Positions 51,850 through 60,551 of a stretch of 64,000 nt of DNA are shown in pieces (positions within the stretch are counted from its first letter, which is position 1; every line of letters begins with the position of its first letter). Under the pieces are notes generated by a model. That model was not told the origin of the DNA. It did no database searches and was given only the letters and a program-made list of their open reading frames with translations. Made by a program: the position numbers and the translations under genes. Origin of the DNA: Spongiibacter thalassae (GTDB taxonomy: Bacteria; Pseudomonadota; Gammaproteobacteria; Pseudomonadales; Spongiibacteraceae); contig NZ_JAAWWK010000002.1 in the NCBI RefSeq assembly GCF_012272835.1, forward strand, positions 463,451-527,450. The letters run 5' to 3'.

Positions 51850-53015
51850 TAGAAGCGATATCCGACCATAACGGAGAAGATTTCCGTGCGCTCATTGGTG
51901 CCCTGGGGGTTGTCCACGCCAGGTATGCCTCCGGTGCCGCGCACGCCAATAATGTCGGTGGCTATAATCCACTGTGGATCGGGTGTCCAGCGCAGACCGA
52001 GTACCAGCTGCGAGCTATCCTGCTCATTGCGATTGTCGCGATCGTAGGTGCTGTATTCAATGCGGCTGTGGGCGCTGACTCGGGGGGTAAAACGGTATTG
52101 GGCCTGGGCGTAAAGCCCTTCGACTGTTATGCCGGCTCCTGAGCTGAACAGCCCGTTGTACTTAACGCTCACCTGGCTGTATTCGGAGGTGAATGACCAC
52201 TGTTGTAAATTATGTTGGATAGAAGTCACAAAACCGTTGGCATCAAGGGTCATTTCGCTCACAGCTGTGGGGGTATGTATGTCAAATTCCAGGGCAATGG
52301 CGAGGGTGGATAATGCCAGGCGGGTTTTACCGCCATTCAAGTTGGTACCTAACTGGCTGTAAACCGGATTTAACTGACGGGCATAGCGCACGGCGCTGGC
52401 AAAGCGCGGGCCGAGAATATTGCGGACAACGTCCCGGGGAATGCTTTTGTCGCGGCCCATGGTAATTGACAGATAGGTATTCTGGTCGTCGTTATCCCAG
52501 TAGCTGTACAGCTGGACGCCATCGGAGGAAAACAGAAGTTCCCGCAGGCCGTTACCTTCGAAGTAGACGGCCTGAGGCATAAAGATACTGGGGCGGGTGA
52601 ACAGGATGTCACGGGTCTCGTTGTAAAAGCCAAAGGCATTGCGCACGCGTCCAAAACGAAAGCCCAGGCCGGTTTCATCGGACTCAATAGCTTTGTAATC
52701 GGCGAAGAGGTAGTCCACTTTCACCGCACCATTGTCTGTCGCCCCCGCGTCGCGGCTGATTAATTGGCCGGCGACATTGAGTTTGCTGTTCGCCTGCCAG
52801 TTGCCATTGATACCCAGCTCAGTGAATTCGGTGGAGCCACGCTGGCTGTCGCCATAAATATTGTTACCGTCGCTCAACAGGTAGGCTTGGGAAGCGAAGC
52901 CGTGTATTTGTACATCGCCGACTTGATAGGCATATACGGGAGACACCAATGCGGCGGCCAGAATGAGGGCAGCGGCGGTTCTGATGCCACGTACAGTGTT
53001 ACCGTGCAGGTTCAT
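51849..53015 (-). CDS. Outer-membrane beta-barrel porin-like protein
   Basis: The ATG at 53015 gives 388 residues with a signal peptide ending near SPVYA. The rest is alternating amphipathic strands ending in an aromatic (FSVMVGYRF), the C-terminal signature of outer-membrane proteins. The first strands (GDVQIHGFASQAYLLSDGNNIYG, STEFTELGINGNWQANSKLNVAGQLISRDAG) resemble the DcaP-like/porin group found beside signalling proteins. It overlaps the PstS-like gene by 17 bases and the GGDEF/EAL gene by one base, so the three are translated together. Substrate is unknown. Confidence 0.82.
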   Translation of the reverse strand: MNLHGNTVRGIRTAAALILAAALVSPVYAYQVGDVQIHGFASQAYLLSDGNNIYGDSQRGSTEFTELGINGNWQANSKLNVAGQLISRDAGATDNGAVKVDYLFADYKAIESDETGLGFRFGRVRNAFGFYNETRDILFTRPSIFMPQAVYFEGNGLRELLFSSDGVQLYSYWDNDDQNTYLSITMGRDKSIPRDVVRNILGPRFASAVRYARQLNPVYSQLGTNLNGGKTRLALSTLAIALEFDIHTPTAVSEMTLDANGFVTSIQHNLQQWSFTSEYSQVSVKYNGLFSSGAGITVEGLYAQAQYRFTPRVSAHSRIEYSTYDRDNRNEQDSSQLVLGLRWTPDPQWIIATDIIGVRGTGGIPGVDNPQGTNERTEIFSVMVGYRF

Positions 53016-53523
53016 AAGCTGGGCTTCCCGCATGTGTCTGAAGATAATTGCTGGCGATATAGCCAATGGCGCCAGGTGTGTTTTCTACAGCCTGCTTCAG
53101 CTGCTGAATATTTTTCACGACGGTAGGTGGCGTGCCTATGCCACTGAAAATGGCGCGATCCCATTGGTCTCGCAATACATAGGGGTAAACCTTGAGTAGA
53201 GACTTGCAGAAATTTTCGTGCAGAGGGTGGTTGTCGGGGAGCACAAACACTCTGATGGGAATGTTATTGTCCCAGCTACGTTTGCGCAGCGAAAATATCG
53301 CGCGCAATTTCGCGGTAGACAGCTCACCGGCTTGAATACTGTCGTGGGTGAAGACCCGTATACTCTGCGTCTCTCCGGAGGGTGTCTCTCCGGAGACTTG
53401 TGCCACACTGTTTGACCCCACCGTCAAGCTAGCGATCAGTATCAGCAGAGAAAACCACTGGACGCCGCGGAGTGAGCTGCTCACAACGCCTCCAGTGCTT
53501 TTGTCTTTATACCATGACGCCAT
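52999..53523 (-). CDS. Small periplasmic PstS-like substrate-binding protein
   Basis: The ATG at 53523 (AGGAAG upstream) gives 174 residues with a signal or anchor helix at about 20-42. The mature part (SIQAGELSTAKLRAIFSLRKRSWDNNIPIRVFVLPDNHPLHENFCKSLLKVYPYVLRDQWDRAIFSG) resembles the single-lobed PBP-like domain of phosphate-binding proteins. NTPGAIGYIASNYLQ is a typical end. It lacks the partner transporter genes. It heads an overlapping operon with a porin and a GGDEF/EAL protein, so a sensory ligand-binding role is more likely than transport. The ligand is unknown. Confidence 0.75.
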   Translation of the reverse strand: MASWYKDKSTGGVVSSSLRGVQWFSLLILIASLTVGSNSVAQVSGETPSGETQSIRVFTHDSIQAGELSTAKLRAIFSLRKRSWDNNIPIRVFVLPDNHPLHENFCKSLLKVYPYVLRDQWDRAIFSGIGTPPTVVKNIQQLKQAVENTPGAIGYIASNYLQTHAGSPAYEPAR

Positions 53524-53637
53524 CGGTGTCTTCCTGTTTGTCACCTTGCAGCTCACAGTCTGCCGTGGGTGTTTATTGTTTTATCATAAGCAGCATAGTC
53601 CAGTCCCAGCTATTGGTATATGTGACTACTCCTGTTT

Positions 53638-54342
53638 TTACTTGAGATGGTTTTCGATCAGTTCGATAAACTGCGTGACGCGACGGGCATTGGCCCCGAG
53701 GTCCCCCCGGCCCACCCGTGAAGATGAGCGCAGGTCGATTTTGCTACCCCCTGCGGTGGCCTGTATACGAATCACTACGTCGTCAACAAAGCCAAACCAC
53801 AGACTGGTCACGGTGGCCTCCACATGCCCATCCTGCTGATATTTGACTTCCCAGCCGAGGGCTTCGGCAGCGTCCACGGCCAATGTTTGTGCCTCCGACT
53901 TGGGCAGCGGCAGCTTTATCGAACGTAAGTCCGGGTAGTATTGCTGTTGCTGCTGGATCACTGCCGGGCTCAGATCAAAGGCGTTGTCATCGGGGCCGCG
54001 CGCTGTGGTTGCCCACTTGAACTCCGGTGGATGCGACACGTCGGTGCTGACTTCGTGTATCGCCGGGCTGCCCTGTGCGGCAAAAAAATTGACGCTGAAG
54101 GCGAGAACGACAGGCAGAGATACGAAAGCGGCGCGATTGAGCTTTTTACGCTGGGTTTCATCGCAGCGGCGGCTGAAAACCGCAGAAATGGTGATCGCGA
54201 TAAGAGCCAGAATCAAGCCGACAACAAAGGCGGCCAGCCCCAGACGAAAATGACTTAAGCCCAAACGTACCGATAACACCGCAAGCAGGGGTAGCAATAA
54301 AGAGGAGTAGGCGAGCTTTTCAGCTACCGAAACAATACGCAT
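53638..54342 (-). CDS. DUF1499 family membrane protein
   Basis: The 234-residue protein has three hydrophobic segments in the first 95 residues. A soluble DUF1499 domain follows (FKWATTARGPDDNAF near its start, YQQDGHVEATVTSLWFGFVDDVVIRI and KIDLRSSSRVGRGDLGANARRVTQFI). The function of DUF1499 proteins is not established. It is probably in the inner membrane with the domain in the periplasm. It lies 114 bases upstream of the PstS-like gene on the same strand. Confidence 0.85.
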   Translation of the reverse strand: MRIVSVAEKLAYSSLLLPLLAVLSVRLGLSHFRLGLAAFVVGLILALIAITISAVFSRRCDETQRKKLNRAAFVSLPVVLAFSVNFFAAQGSPAIHEVSTDVSHPPEFKWATTARGPDDNAFDLSPAVIQQQQQYYPDLRSIKLPLPKSEAQTLAVDAAEALGWEVKYQQDGHVEATVTSLWFGFVDDVVIRIQATAGGSKIDLRSSSRVGRGDLGANARRVTQFIELIENHLK

Positions 54343-54625
54343 TGATCAGGTCCAGTTATTTATATTACGCGATAATTTATCGGTCACGGCGCAGCGCCGC
54401 CAGTGATTTTTGCCATTATTGCGCGCGACCACGACCTCTGCATGCAGGTGCTTTGGGGAGAGAGCATTCGCGCCTGCACAAGTGTAGACCATAGATACAC
54501 GCGGAAAAGCATTTTTGTGAACAGGCACTAGGTTTGTGCACACCGGCTTTCAGCCAGGCGTGATTGCGCTAATCTTCTGTGGCGGATTCCCGCATACTTA
54601 TCTGAACATTGACGGAATTTCGAGC

Positions 54626-55321
54626 ATGACGAAACACCAGGTATTACTCTGGGCGCCCGCTGCGGATCAGGGCTATTTTTCCTATTTGCTGCAATCGGTG
54701 GCAACGCGTTTACTGGACTTGCCGGGCGTTGCTCGCCTGCAATTCAATCTGGCAGATGAGGCGGTGGCTGCCGCCGCAGACAAGCGGATTTCAGGGTATG
54801 ACACCCTGTTTGACGCCATGTGCAGCTTTGTCGCCGCCGATGATGCGACGGTCAGTGAAGCGCTGGCGGTGCTCAGCGATGGCGCTGAGCGGATTGCGGT
54901 GTATCGTGTGGAGGAGGAAGAGCCTCTGCCCAATAAACTTCATTGGACAGCGCCAGGTGAACGAACGCCGGGCTTTAGCCAGCTGGCGCTGTTGCATTGC
55001 CCTTCGTCGATGGCCTACGAGGAGTGGTTGAGCTACTGGAAGCAGACTCATACCGAGATTGCTATCGCCACCCAGTCGACCTTTCGCTATGTGCAAAACC
55101 GGGTGTTGTCGGGGCTAAACTCTGCTGGTGGCGCCTATAGCGCGATTGTAGAAGAGTGTTTTCCCGCCGAGGCGATGACCAGTGCCGAAGTGTTCTACGC
55201 GGCCCCGGGCAAGCCTGATCTGTGTCAGCGCCACATGCAGGAAATGATGGAAAGCTGCACCAAATTTATCGATTTTAGTGAAATTGAAGTGCTGCCAACC
55301 AGTGAGTATTGCTTCTATTAG
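54626..55321 (+). CDS. EthD-domain protein
   Basis: The ATG at 54626 gives 231 residues with no signal peptide. Two ferredoxin-like halves are visible; the second (FSQLALLHCPSSMAYEEWLSYWKQTHTEIAIATQSTFRYVQNRV) is the EthD pattern. EthD-type proteins are small dimeric alpha-beta barrels found in degradation pathways for ethers, sterols and aromatics. It converges with the MerR gene, six bases apart. The exact reaction is unknown. Confidence 0.72.
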   Translation: MTKHQVLLWAPAADQGYFSYLLQSVATRLLDLPGVARLQFNLADEAVAAAADKRISGYDTLFDAMCSFVAADDATVSEALAVLSDGAERIAVYRVEEEEPLPNKLHWTAPGERTPGFSQLALLHCPSSMAYEEWLSYWKQTHTEIAIATQSTFRYVQNRVLSGLNSAGGAYSAIVEECFPAEAMTSAEVFYAAPGKPDLCQRHMQEMMESCTKFIDFSEIEVLPTSEYCFY

Positions 55322-55327
55322 CCTGCG

Positions 55328-56155
55328 CTATTCCTCGGGCAGCTGCTTCATAATGGATTCCAGTTTGTCCGCAAGGAAGCGGCTGGCGGCGATATCCATC
55401 GAGCGGCCCAACTCCGCATCAACCACAATCTGCGCCAGCGGTCGCAAGCGCCAGACCAGCTCGGCAATTTGAGGAAACTCCTCTCGGGGGGGAAGGGCTT
55501 GGTCGCCGTAGGGCTCCAGCACGTGGTGGGTCACCAGTTTTACGAAGGCGTCGGCCACTGGTTGCACCTTGCCGCGCATCATCGCGAGTATTTCCAGTAA
55601 CTCCTCAAGGGGAATGCCGGTGGCGCAGAGCTCCTCTGCTGCTTTGAGGGTGTTCATGCTGCTCACCCGTAACTGACTGCCATTCACGCTGAACAGCCCG
55701 AGATCCGAGGCCTTTTTAATCGCGTTGGGGGTGAGTTTGGTGCCAAACATTTTTACCAGTGTGGGCATGCTGACATTCACCGGGGCTTCATTACCCCAGG
55801 GAGAGTTGATGGCAGACTCCATGCCAAGCACTTCACTCAAGCCGATGCCCTGGGCCATGGCGTCGAGTAGCTCGCGGATACTCGACAGGGTGTAGCCGCG
55901 CTCCAGCAGATTGGCGATCAGTCGCAGTCGCGACAGGTGCTGATTATTGTAAATACCCTTGCGGCCGCGCAGTTCGGGGGGCGGCAGCACACCGCGGTCC
56001 TGGTAGGCGCGAATATTTCGCACGGTGGTATTCGCCGCCAGAGCCAGTTCTTCTACGCTGTATTCCTTTTTTTGCTCAATGCTATCGTCAGCGGCCTCGG
56101 CGCTTTGGGGAAGGTACTGGGCCATCGTGTTTATGGTGTTTTCGGGGAAACGCAT
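55328..56155 (-). CDS. MerR-family transcription regulator
   Basis: From the ATG at 56155 it has 275 residues; a TTG two codons earlier is possible. The winged-helix DNA-binding domain lies at about 33-102 (YSVEELALAANTTVRNIRAYQDRGVLPPPELRGRKGIYNNQHLSRLRLIANLLERGYTLSSIRELL). A long C-terminal effector domain without metal-binding cysteines follows, so it senses something other than metal. It is divergent from the TonB receptor gene with 212 bases between, and probably controls that gene and itself. Confidence 0.88.
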   Translation of the reverse strand: MRFPENTINTMAQYLPQSAEAADDSIEQKKEYSVEELALAANTTVRNIRAYQDRGVLPPPELRGRKGIYNNQHLSRLRLIANLLERGYTLSSIRELLDAMAQGIGLSEVLGMESAINSPWGNEAPVNVSMPTLVKMFGTKLTPNAIKKASDLGLFSVNGSQLRVSSMNTLKAAEELCATGIPLEELLEILAMMRGKVQPVADAFVKLVTHHVLEPYGDQALPPREEFPQIAELVWRLRPLAQIVVDAELGRSMDIAASRFLADKLESIMKQLPEE

Positions 56156-56289
56156 AGTCAATTACAGCTCTGGTTCGCGCGGGTTACTCGGTGGCGCCGA
56201 CATTTTAAAGAATTTTACCCTTGAGCCATAGCGCGGCGCACAAAAGTACGCGAGGTATGAACTTACTACGCATTTTTACTCGGGCTATG

Positions 56290-56318
56290 TTGACATTGAT
56301 TGCACATCGCATTATGTT
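56290..56318 (+). promoter_or_regulatory. Sigma-70 promoter for the TonB-dependent receptor
   Basis: TTGACA (56290-56295), a 17-base spacer and TATGTT (56313-56318) make a near-consensus promoter 50 bases before the ATG. Confidence 0.72.
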
Positions 56319-56340
56319 CCATTAAATAATGTCACATAAT
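56311..56340. promoter_or_regulatory. Inverted repeat over the -10 box, candidate operator
   Basis: ATTATGT (56311-56317) and ACATAAT (56334-56340) are perfect inverted repeats 16 bases apart. They span the -10 box and start point of the receptor promoter and would suit a repressor. Confidence 0.45.
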
Positions 56341-56367
56341 AAAGCGACTTAGTAAGGGTCTGTCATA

Positions 56368-58842
56368 ATGTTCAGTTTTAACACATCCCGTATCAGTGTC
56401 ATAGCCATCGCCTGCGGTGTTTCCTTGTCCGGCCACGCTGCAAAGCTGGAAGAGGTCGTTGTTACGGCGCAGCACCGCGAGCAGAGTCTGCAGGATGTTC
56501 CAGTGTCGGTGAGCGCGATCGGTGGAGAAAAAATGCTGGAGGCGGGCATCAATCGTATGGAGGATCTGCAGGCCTACGTGCCTAACCTCACAGTGACCGA
56601 AAGCGGGATCAGTACCGATATTTATGTCCGTGGCATCGGTACTGGAATGAACCAGGGCTTCGAGCAGTCCGTAGGGATGTACGTAGACGGTATCTACTAT
56701 GGTCGCGCTCAGCTGGCGCGGGCACCCTTTCTGGATCTGGCACGGGTGGAGGTGTTGCGCGGCCCGCAAAATATTTTACAGGGTAAAAACAGTATCGCCG
56801 GGGCAATCAATATTGTCACGGCCTCGCCCGGGAATGAGTTTGAGGGCATGGTATCCGCCCTTTATGAGCCGGATTTCGGCGAGCAGGTACTCGACGTGAT
56901 GCTGTCTGGCCCGGTCAGCGATAGCGTCGGGGTGAGGTTTGCTGCGCGCTGGCGGGAATACGATGGCTATATGGAAAATATTTTATTGGACGAGCGTTCG
57001 CCGCAATACGATCAAGCCACGTATCGGTTTAAGGCGATGTGGGACGTGAACGACGATACCCAGGTGGAAGTAAAGTACGAGCGGGGCAGTTTTGACACGG
57101 TGGGGCGTCACGCAGAAATCATCAATGACGAGCCCTCTACCTCGGACAATTTCGTGCTGGCGGGGCGGACTCAGGCGGAAATTCTTGATCGCAGTTTCTA
57201 TCCTCCATTTCTCGATGTCGACACCCACGATTCGGTACGCAATAACTATCAGGACTACAAACAAGGCTCCAACGGCAATTACAGCCTGAACGACACCAAT
57301 AATCTGACGCTGAACGTGAGCTGGGTGAATCCCGAGGGACACGAATTCCGGGCAATCACCGGTGTACTGATGTATGAATATGAAGACCTGTGTGACTGCG
57401 ATGCAACCTCTGCGGAGCTGTTTAAATTTGAAATGGCAGAGGATTACAGCCAACTCAGCCAGGAATTTCGCTGGTTATCCCCCGGTGGTGAGCGAGTCGA
57501 CTATATCGGCGGTCTCTACTTTCAGACCAATACGCTGAAATTTCGCGATAAGCTGGTGCAGGACTCCAATCTGGTGGTGGAGCTGCTCAACGCAGCAGAC
57601 TTTATTGAAGGCGGTGCGCGGGGGGACTTCGACCCGGCCGGGGGCACCGGGGACCAGTATGAGGCGCTGGGCTTTGGTGACGCGGGGAATGCCATTCGCG
57701 ATATTACCGGGCCGCGGGATTTTCGCAGTGAATCGCGAATTGCCTCGGCGTTTTTACAATCGACAATCAATGTGAACGATACCCTGAGGTTGACCCTCGG
57801 TGGGCGCTATACCTACGAAAATAAAAAAGGGCGGCGGCATTTGACGATCGCCGATCTTGCCGGCAATGAATTACCCCGAGGCGAAGTGGATACCGTGGCG
57901 GCAATTACCTTTGCCATGGAGCGACACAATCTGAAGGGCGAACGCAGTGAGAGCCAGTTTTCGCCGCTGATAAACCTGCAATGGGATTACTCCGCCGACG
58001 GCATGGCCTATGTCACCGCCACCAAGGGTTTTAAAGCCGGTGGCTTCGATGCGCGCTCCAATGCAACGCCGGATGATGAGCTCACCTATCGCAATTCCGC
58101 GGCGGTATCGCCCAATCAAACAATACTTGAGGGCACCTTTGAGTACGACGAAGAAGAGGCGATGAGTTATGAGGCCGGTGTCAAAACCGGCCTGCTGGAC
58201 GGCGCGGCAGAGATTAATGTAGCGGCGTTTTATACCGAGTACAGTAACCTGCAAATCAGTATTTTCGACGGCAGTATCGGCTTCAAGGTCGGTAATGCCA
58301 AAGAGGCGGTCACCATGGGTATCGAGGTGGATGGGCGCTGGCAGCTTACGGAGTATCTAAGCCTGGGCGGCGCTCTGGCACTGCTCGACTTCGAGTTCAA
58401 GGATTTTAAAAATGGCCAGTGTCGGCAGGATCAGACGCCGGACGCCGCCAACGGTCGCGACTGCGATTACACCGGCTGGTCTAACCAGTATGTATCGGAC
58501 TGGTCGGGTACCTTCCTGATTGGCTACCTGCGCCCGATCAGTCCCACTTTGGGTATTGGTGCGTCGCTGGATGTGGTGTTTACCGATAACTACAACCCAT
58601 CGAGCAACCTCGATCCGCGGGTTGAGCAGGACGGCTTTTATAAATTCAATGGTCGTCTCGGTCTGGGCGCCATCGACAAGACCTGGGAGCTGTCGCTATT
58701 GGGCAAGAATCTGACCGACGAGGTGATAATTGTCTACGCAGCGGACACTCCCTTGGCCAAAACCCTGTTCGGCACCACCAGCCACACCGGCTTTATCGAA
58801 GCGCCACGCTCTGTGGCTTTGCAATTTACCTACCGTATGTAA
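56368..58842 (+). CDS. TonB-dependent receptor
   Basis: The 824-residue outer-membrane protein has a signal peptide (about 1-24) and a TonB box (EEVVVTAQ, 28-35). A plug domain follows (VPVSVSAIGGEKMLEAG ... VRGIGTGMN ... VEVLRGPQNILQGKNSIAGAINIVTASP). The beta-barrel ends in FIEAPRSVALQFTYRM with an aromatic near the end. It imports a scarce substrate, energised by TonB. The sequence resembles the receptors near sterol, terpene and lipid catabolic genes in marine bacteria more than siderophore receptors, an inference from context. It is followed by a START-domain gene after 59 bases. Confidence 0.93.
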   Translation: MFSFNTSRISVIAIACGVSLSGHAAKLEEVVVTAQHREQSLQDVPVSVSAIGGEKMLEAGINRMEDLQAYVPNLTVTESGISTDIYVRGIGTGMNQGFEQSVGMYVDGIYYGRAQLARAPFLDLARVEVLRGPQNILQGKNSIAGAINIVTASPGNEFEGMVSALYEPDFGEQVLDVMLSGPVSDSVGVRFAARWREYDGYMENILLDERSPQYDQATYRFKAMWDVNDDTQVEVKYERGSFDTVGRHAEIINDEPSTSDNFVLAGRTQAEILDRSFYPPFLDVDTHDSVRNNYQDYKQGSNGNYSLNDTNNLTLNVSWVNPEGHEFRAITGVLMYEYEDLCDCDATSAELFKFEMAEDYSQLSQEFRWLSPGGERVDYIGGLYFQTNTLKFRDKLVQDSNLVVELLNAADFIEGGARGDFDPAGGTGDQYEALGFGDAGNAIRDITGPRDFRSESRIASAFLQSTINVNDTLRLTLGGRYTYENKKGRRHLTIADLAGNELPRGEVDTVAAITFAMERHNLKGERSESQFSPLINLQWDYSADGMAYVTATKGFKAGGFDARSNATPDDELTYRNSAAVSPNQTILEGTFEYDEEEAMSYEAGVKTGLLDGAAEINVAAFYTEYSNLQISIFDGSIGFKVGNAKEAVTMGIEVDGRWQLTEYLSLGGALALLDFEFKDFKNGQCRQDQTPDAANGRDCDYTGWSNQYVSDWSGTFLIGYLRPISPTLGIGASLDVVFTDNYNPSSNLDPRVEQDGFYKFNGRLGLGAIDKTWELSLLGKNLTDEVIIVYAADTPLAKTLFGTTSHTGFIEAPRSVALQFTYRM

Positions 58843-58901
58843 TCGGCTTGTCCGGCGGCTTACCCTTGCCGCCGGACCTTTTTCTACTGAGGTGTTCGCC
58901 T

Positions 58902-59576
58902 ATGTTGTCACTTGTTGCACGCTATCTGATCTTTTCCTTTCTCTGTTTGCTCAACGCAATGCAGCTTCATGCGGAAGCCCCGAAGTGGCGAGAGGAGCAA
59001 AACAAAGACGGCATTCGCGTAGCTACCGCATCGCGAGAGGGGTCGCCCTATCGGGCATTTCGCGGTGAAGTGGTCATCGACGCGGGCCTGAATTCGCTGA
59101 TGGCGGTGCTGGACGATACCGATGGATTTACCCGCTGGATGTTCAACTGCAAAGAGGCGCGGCTGATATATAAACCGTCCTTGCTCGACCGCTACCAGTA
59201 TTTGGTCAACGACTTTCCCTGGCCCGCTGCGGACCGGGAAATGCTGATTCGCAACCGGATTTCCCAGGATCCGGAGACCCGTGTGGTATCGGTGAGTCTG
59301 GAGGCCTATGCCGCAGAGTCGCTGCCGGAATCAGTGAGGGGGCGACTGCCCGCCGGCAAGGGACTGGTCAGAGTCGAGGAGCTTGCGGGTCATTTTGTGC
59401 TGACGCCGCTGGCAGATAGCCGCACCGCCGTTGAATTTCAGTTGCACCTGGACCCCAATGGTGATTTGCCGGCGGGTATCGTGAACGCATTGATTGTGGA
59501 AAATCCCTACGAAACTCTCAAGGGGCTCCGCGAGTTAGCGACGCTCCCCAAGTACCAGCACTTCAACCCCTTTTAA
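58902..59576 (+). CDS. Secreted START-domain lipid-binding protein
   Basis: The ATG at 58902 (GAGG upstream) gives 224 residues with a signal peptide (residues 1-25). The domain shows the START/polyketide-cyclase pattern (GIRVATASREGSPYRAFRGEVVIDAGLNSLMAVLDDTDGFTRWMFNCKEARLI ... FPWPAADREMLIRNRI ... FVLTPLADSRTAVEFQLHLDPNGDLPAGIVNALI). It should bind a hydrophobic ligand in the periplasm. It probably shares a transcript with the TonB receptor, which hints at a lipid as the imported substrate. Confidence 0.85.
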   Translation: MLSLVARYLIFSFLCLLNAMQLHAEAPKWREEQNKDGIRVATASREGSPYRAFRGEVVIDAGLNSLMAVLDDTDGFTRWMFNCKEARLIYKPSLLDRYQYLVNDFPWPAADREMLIRNRISQDPETRVVSVSLEAYAAESLPESVRGRLPAGKGLVRVEELAGHFVLTPLADSRTAVEFQLHLDPNGDLPAGIVNALIVENPYETLKGLRELATLPKYQHFNPF

Positions 59577-59611
59577 TTGTGTCGGGTGAAGCACATTCCA
59601 GATGATTTAAT

Positions 59612-59654
59612 TTGACATCGCTTGATGTAACAGTAATTATACATCAAATGATGT
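59612..59654 (+). promoter_or_regulatory. Promoter with two ACATC-N4-GATGT operators
   Basis: TTGACA (59612-59617) and AATTAT (59635-59640) form a promoter with a 17-base spacer. One palindrome, ACATC-GCTT-GATGT (59615-59628), overlaps the -35. A second, ACATC-AAAT-GATGT (59641-59654), covers the start point. Their centres are 26 bases apart. A repressor, probably TetR-like in view of the site type, would shut off the following operon; its gene is not in the window. Confidence 0.65.
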
Positions 59655-59696
59655 AACATAAATATGTGAAACATAGCGTATGCAGGAGCGTTTACC

Positions 59697-60551
59697 ATGA
59701 CTGTTGACATTACCCCGGTTCGTCGCAATCTCGAATTTCATCTCCCCGAAGAACGTATTGGCGACTGGCACGGCAAGGGCACTCACGTCAGTCACTTCTT
59801 TAATGCCATGTCGCTGTTCTTTCCCGACGGTGAGCGCTTTTTCATCGATAGTGTTCGCGCCTATCGCGACGATATTACCGATCCGAACCTGAAAGAGGCT
59901 GTGCGAGGTTTTATTGGTCAGGAGGCGATGCACGGTCGTGAACATGAAGAGTACAACGAGGCATTGGAAAAACGCGGAATGCCCGCTCGTCGTTATACCG
60001 CGCTGATTCTCAAATTGTTGAACGTGGTGCGCCGGATAGAGCCCAAGGGCGGGCAGTTGGCGGTGACGATTGCGCTGGAGCATTTAACCGCCATTTTGGC
60101 CGATGTCGTGCTCAGAGAGCCACGTACCCTCGAGGGAAGCGAGCAGCGTTTTGCCGCACTGTGGCGTTGGCATGCGCTGGAAGAAACCGAGCATAAAGCG
60201 GTGGCATTTGACGTGTACCAACAGACCGTCGGCACCGGAGTTTTGGCCTATCTGCGCCGCTGTTTTGCGCTGCTGGCGTCAACCTTTTTGTTCTGGGCGA
60301 TGGTGATTCCCATTCATATCAGTCTGGTGCGCAGGGAGGGGAAATTGTTCGATCTTCGCGGTTGGATGACGGCGGTCAACTTTTTGTGGGGGCGTCCGGG
60401 TACCTTGCGGCGGGTGATTCCCGATTGGCTGGATTTCTTCAAACCGGGCTTTCATCCCTGGCACCACGACAACCGCCGTTACCTGGCCGAAGTCGATGAG
60501 CTGGTGGTTGAGGTTGAGGGCTTTAACAAGGCGGCGGGAGCCTCGGTGTGA
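59697..60551 (+). CDS. Metal-dependent hydrolase of the PF10118/COG3687 type
   Basis: The 284-residue protein has a conserved His/Glu pattern within helices: RGFIGQEAMHGREHEEYNEAL (about 70-90), TIALEHLTAI (about 122-131) and WRWHALEETEHKAVAFDVYQ (about 155-175). These are the likely ligands of a diiron centre. The family is annotated as predicted metal-dependent hydrolase. A membrane-like segment (LLASTFLFWAMVIPIHISLV) suggests membrane association. It is the first gene of the operon controlled by the two palindromes, and its stop overlaps the next start (GTGA). Confidence 0.82.
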   Translation: MTVDITPVRRNLEFHLPEERIGDWHGKGTHVSHFFNAMSLFFPDGERFFIDSVRAYRDDITDPNLKEAVRGFIGQEAMHGREHEEYNEALEKRGMPARRYTALILKLLNVVRRIEPKGGQLAVTIALEHLTAILADVVLREPRTLEGSEQRFAALWRWHALEETEHKAVAFDVYQQTVGTGVLAYLRRCFALLASTFLFWAMVIPIHISLVRREGKLFDLRGWMTAVNFLWGRPGTLRRVIPDWLDFFKPGFHPWHHDNRRYLAEVDELVVEVEGFNKAAGASV

